From Polaribacter gangjinensis (GTDB lineage Bacteria > Bacteroidota > Bacteroidia > Flavobacteriales > Flavobacteriaceae), in assembly GCF_038024125.1 (NCBI RefSeq), contig NZ_CP150662.1, positions 513,501 through 577,500 of the forward strand: 64,000 nucleotides of DNA, written 5' to 3'. Positions within the stretch are counted from its first letter, which is position 1. Each line of letters starts with the position of its first letter. The notes under the pieces are model-generated. The model was not told the origin of the DNA. It made no database searches and was given only the letters and a program-made list of their open reading frames with translations. This document shows positions 62,226 to 64,000 of the stretch, piece by piece. A program made the translations under genes and the position numbers.

Positions 62226-63680
62226 ATGCCAAGTAGAGAACGCAATCCCTTTGTAAAAAGAAATCAAATATTAGAATTATCCATTGAAGATTATGCTTTT
62301 GGTGGCAAAGGAATTGCGCGCATCAGAAATGAAAAAGGAGATTTTGTGGTTTTTGTGCCCAATACGTTACCAGGACAATTGGTAAAAGCACAAATTAAAA
62401 CTACAAGTAAAAAATATGCAGAAGCTTCATTGATTAATGTTTTACAACCTTCTGAAGACGAAATTGAAGTTCCGTATCAAGACATTCCTGGCGCTCCTTA
62501 CATTCAGTTACCTATCGAAATCCAACACAAATACAAAAAAGAAAGTACACTTTCGTTGTTTCAACGTATTGGAAATGTGCCCAATATCGAAGATTTATTT
62601 GATGAATTTATAGGTTCTCCAAACGATTTTCATTACCGTAATAAAATGGAATATGGATTTTCGGCTATTGGTTATGACAGAATCAATAAAACCGATGTTG
62701 ATATTTTTACACTTGGCTTTAAAAGACGTGGTGTTTGGTGGATGGGAGACAACCTAGAAAAAGATTCAGGTTTGTTTGATAAACAGTTGGAAGACAACAT
62801 TAAAAACATCCGAATTTATTGCGAAAAAACAGGATTACCACCTTGGCATGGGCCTAAAAGAGAAGGTTTTTTCAGATATTTTGTAGTAAGAAAATCATTC
62901 AAAACCAATCAGTTATTATTCAATTTAGTAACAACTTCTAGTGGATTGGATCAATTTTCCATGTCAAAATTCATTGATTTCTTGTTGAGCATTTTTGGAG
63001 AACGCATGGCAGGTTTAATTCATACCATCAATGATGAAACTGGTGATAGAACTATTGCAACTACTGGAAGTGAAAAACTGGTTTACGGAAATGAAAAAAT
63101 TGTAGAAGAATTGTTGGGACTGCAATTTGAAATCAGCATGAAAAGCTTTTTTCAGACCAATCCAAAAGCCGCTGAAAAGTTATATAGCAAAGTGGTTGAT
63201 TATGTATTGGAAGATCAAACCAAAGTTGACAATACAGTTGTCATGGATTTGTTTTGTGGCACAGGAACTATTGGTCAAATTGTCGCAGCAAAAAGCAATA
63301 ATGCCAAAATTATTGGTGTAGATATCATTGCATCTGCCATTGAAGATGCTAAAAAAAATGCAAAAAGAAATAAAATTGAAGGTCTGCAATTTTTTGCGGC
63401 TGATGTGGGTAAATTTTTAACTGCACATCCTGAATATGCCAATAAAATCAAAACCATCATTTTAGATCCTGCTAGGGCTGGAATTATGCCAAAAACATTG
63501 CAAAAAATTATTGATTTAAATGCAGACAGAATGGTTTATGTTTCTTGCAATCCCGCAACACAAGCAAGAGATACTGCTTTGTTGAGAGATGCTGGTTATG
63601 CACTAAAAAAGATTAGTTTGGTTGATCAATTTCCGCACACCGCACATATTGAAACGGTAGCATTATTTGAAAAAAAGTAG
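62226..63680 (+). CDS. rlmD: 23S rRNA (uracil-5-)-methyltransferase RlmD
   Basis: 484 residues. An N-terminal TRAM/OB domain (SIEDYAFGGKGIAR) is followed by a linker and a Rossmann methyltransferase core: DLFCGTGTIG, the SAM loop IIGVDIIASAIEDA, ILDPARAGI and the catalytic nucleophile in YVSCNPATQARD. Methylates U1939 of 23S rRNA. The iron-sulfur cysteines of the E. coli enzyme are not obvious in the linker, as often in Bacteroidota. Confidence 0.92.
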   Translation: MPSRERNPFVKRNQILELSIEDYAFGGKGIARIRNEKGDFVVFVPNTLPGQLVKAQIKTTSKKYAEASLINVLQPSEDEIEVPYQDIPGAPYIQLPIEIQHKYKKESTLSLFQRIGNVPNIEDLFDEFIGSPNDFHYRNKMEYGFSAIGYDRINKTDVDIFTLGFKRRGVWWMGDNLEKDSGLFDKQLEDNIKNIRIYCEKTGLPPWHGPKREGFFRYFVVRKSFKTNQLLFNLVTTSSGLDQFSMSKFIDFLLSIFGERMAGLIHTINDETGDRTIATTGSEKLVYGNEKIVEELLGLQFEISMKSFFQTNPKAAEKLYSKVVDYVLEDQTKVDNTVVMDLFCGTGTIGQIVAAKSNNAKIIGVDIIASAIEDAKKNAKRNKIEGLQFFAADVGKFLTAHPEYANKIKTIILDPARAGIMPKTLQKIIDLNADRMVYVSCNPATQARDTALLRDAGYALKKISLVDQFPHTAHIETVALFEKK

Positions 63681-63686
63681 TGCTTT

Positions 63687-64000
63687 TTAAAAGCTTTTTA
63701 AAGTAAAACCGAAAGACAAAAACTGATCTTCTTGTTTTTGATTTTCAATTACCAAGCTTTCGGAAGTATGCAAATAGCTAATTTTGAAATTTAAGTATTT
63801 CCAAATAGGCAATTCTGCACTGACATCTGCTTGCCAACGATAATTTTTATAATCTTGAAATGAAGGTTGAAAATAACTTTCATGATTCAAAATCAATTTC
63901 TTTTTAAATAGATAGTATTTTCCATTCAACCAAATCGTTCCACGCCAAGTGTTTATGGTCGAATTTCCATTATATTCAGGACGAGTAAAATTGGTTTTAT
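63687..64000 (-). CDS. DUF481-like outer-membrane protein, C-terminal part
   Basis: The visible 104 residues end the gene; the start is beyond base 64000. Alternating beta strands (TWRGTIWLNGKYYLF, SYFQPSFQDYKNYRWQADVSAEL, LNFKISYLHT) and the terminal FGFTLKSF, with an aromatic residue at the very end, mark an outer-membrane barrel. The pattern resembles the C-terminal half of DUF481 proteins. It converges on rlmD with only 6 nt between the stops. Confidence 0.75.
   Translation of the reverse strand, partial: KTNFTRPEYNGNSTINTWRGTIWLNGKYYLFKKKLILNHESYFQPSFQDYKNYRWQADVSAELPIWKYLNFKISYLHTSESLVIENQKQEDQFLSFGFTLKSF

Overview
The window is a low-GC chromosomal segment from a Bacteroidota bacterium, most likely a marine Flavobacteriaceae (Polaribacter- or Tenacibaculum-like; the genus is a guess). 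Evidence: the his operon order G-D-C-B-H-A-F-IE with bifunctional HisB and HisIE, BshA for bacillithiol, a split transketolase, DUF3810, DUF4251 and DUF481 proteins, Bacteroidota-type promoters (TTG, about 19-21 nt, TAnnTTTG), and a likely sulfonolipid gene pair. No rRNA, tRNA or CRISPR array was seen.

Layout. 1-3.7 kb: 3'-truncated (p)ppGpp synthetase/hydrolase, M48 protease and TrmH-type RNA methyltransferase, all on the minus strand. 3.8-8.7 kb: a small secreted protein framed by twin palindromes, then two exported amidohydrolase-like proteins in one operon. 8.9-10.7 kb: PIN toxin/antitoxin pair and a DUF3810 protein. 10.9-18.7 kb: dnaB, a periplasmic amidotransferase-like protein, transketolase N-terminal subunit, bshA, a dicarboxylate/amino-acid symporter, a sulfurtransferase and a TerB-like protein. 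18.7-25.2 kb: aldo/keto reductase, HAD phosphatase and DCC1-like thiol protein, then a four-gene MacAB-type ABC efflux operon. 25.4-34.9 kb: outer-membrane DUF481 protein, XRE regulator with an operator-like repeat field, M14 carboxypeptidase, Lrp regulator, fused 2-oxoacid dehydrogenase E1, and small regulators and transporters.

34.9-43.3 kb: the histidine operon on the minus strand. It starts with a promoter, an 18-residue leader peptide rich in His codons and a strong terminator, which together form a clear attenuator. Foreign-looking pieces sit inside it: a four-helix-bundle gene, a frameshifted GIY-YIG nuclease gene framed by inverted repeats, and several palindromic repeats, one of which has become the N-terminus of HisH.

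43.4-50.1 kb: an accessory island. Successive ORFs (a frameshifted metalloprotease-like lipoprotein and its neighbour, a TPR protein, a membrane protein, an HNH protein) are separated by related imperfect palindromes that begin 4-6 nt after stop codons, a gene-cassette-like organisation. An IS3-family element (about 1.3 kb, 3-bp target duplication) is inserted just before the TPR gene. The island ends in two neighbouring arrays of 22-nt repeats.

50.2-64 kb: YCII-like and beta-lactamase-like exported proteins, a likely cysteate synthase plus acyltransferase pair, prolyl oligopeptidase, YbaB, a large AsmA-like protein, ornithine aminotransferase, RlmD and the end of a DUF481-like outer-membrane protein.
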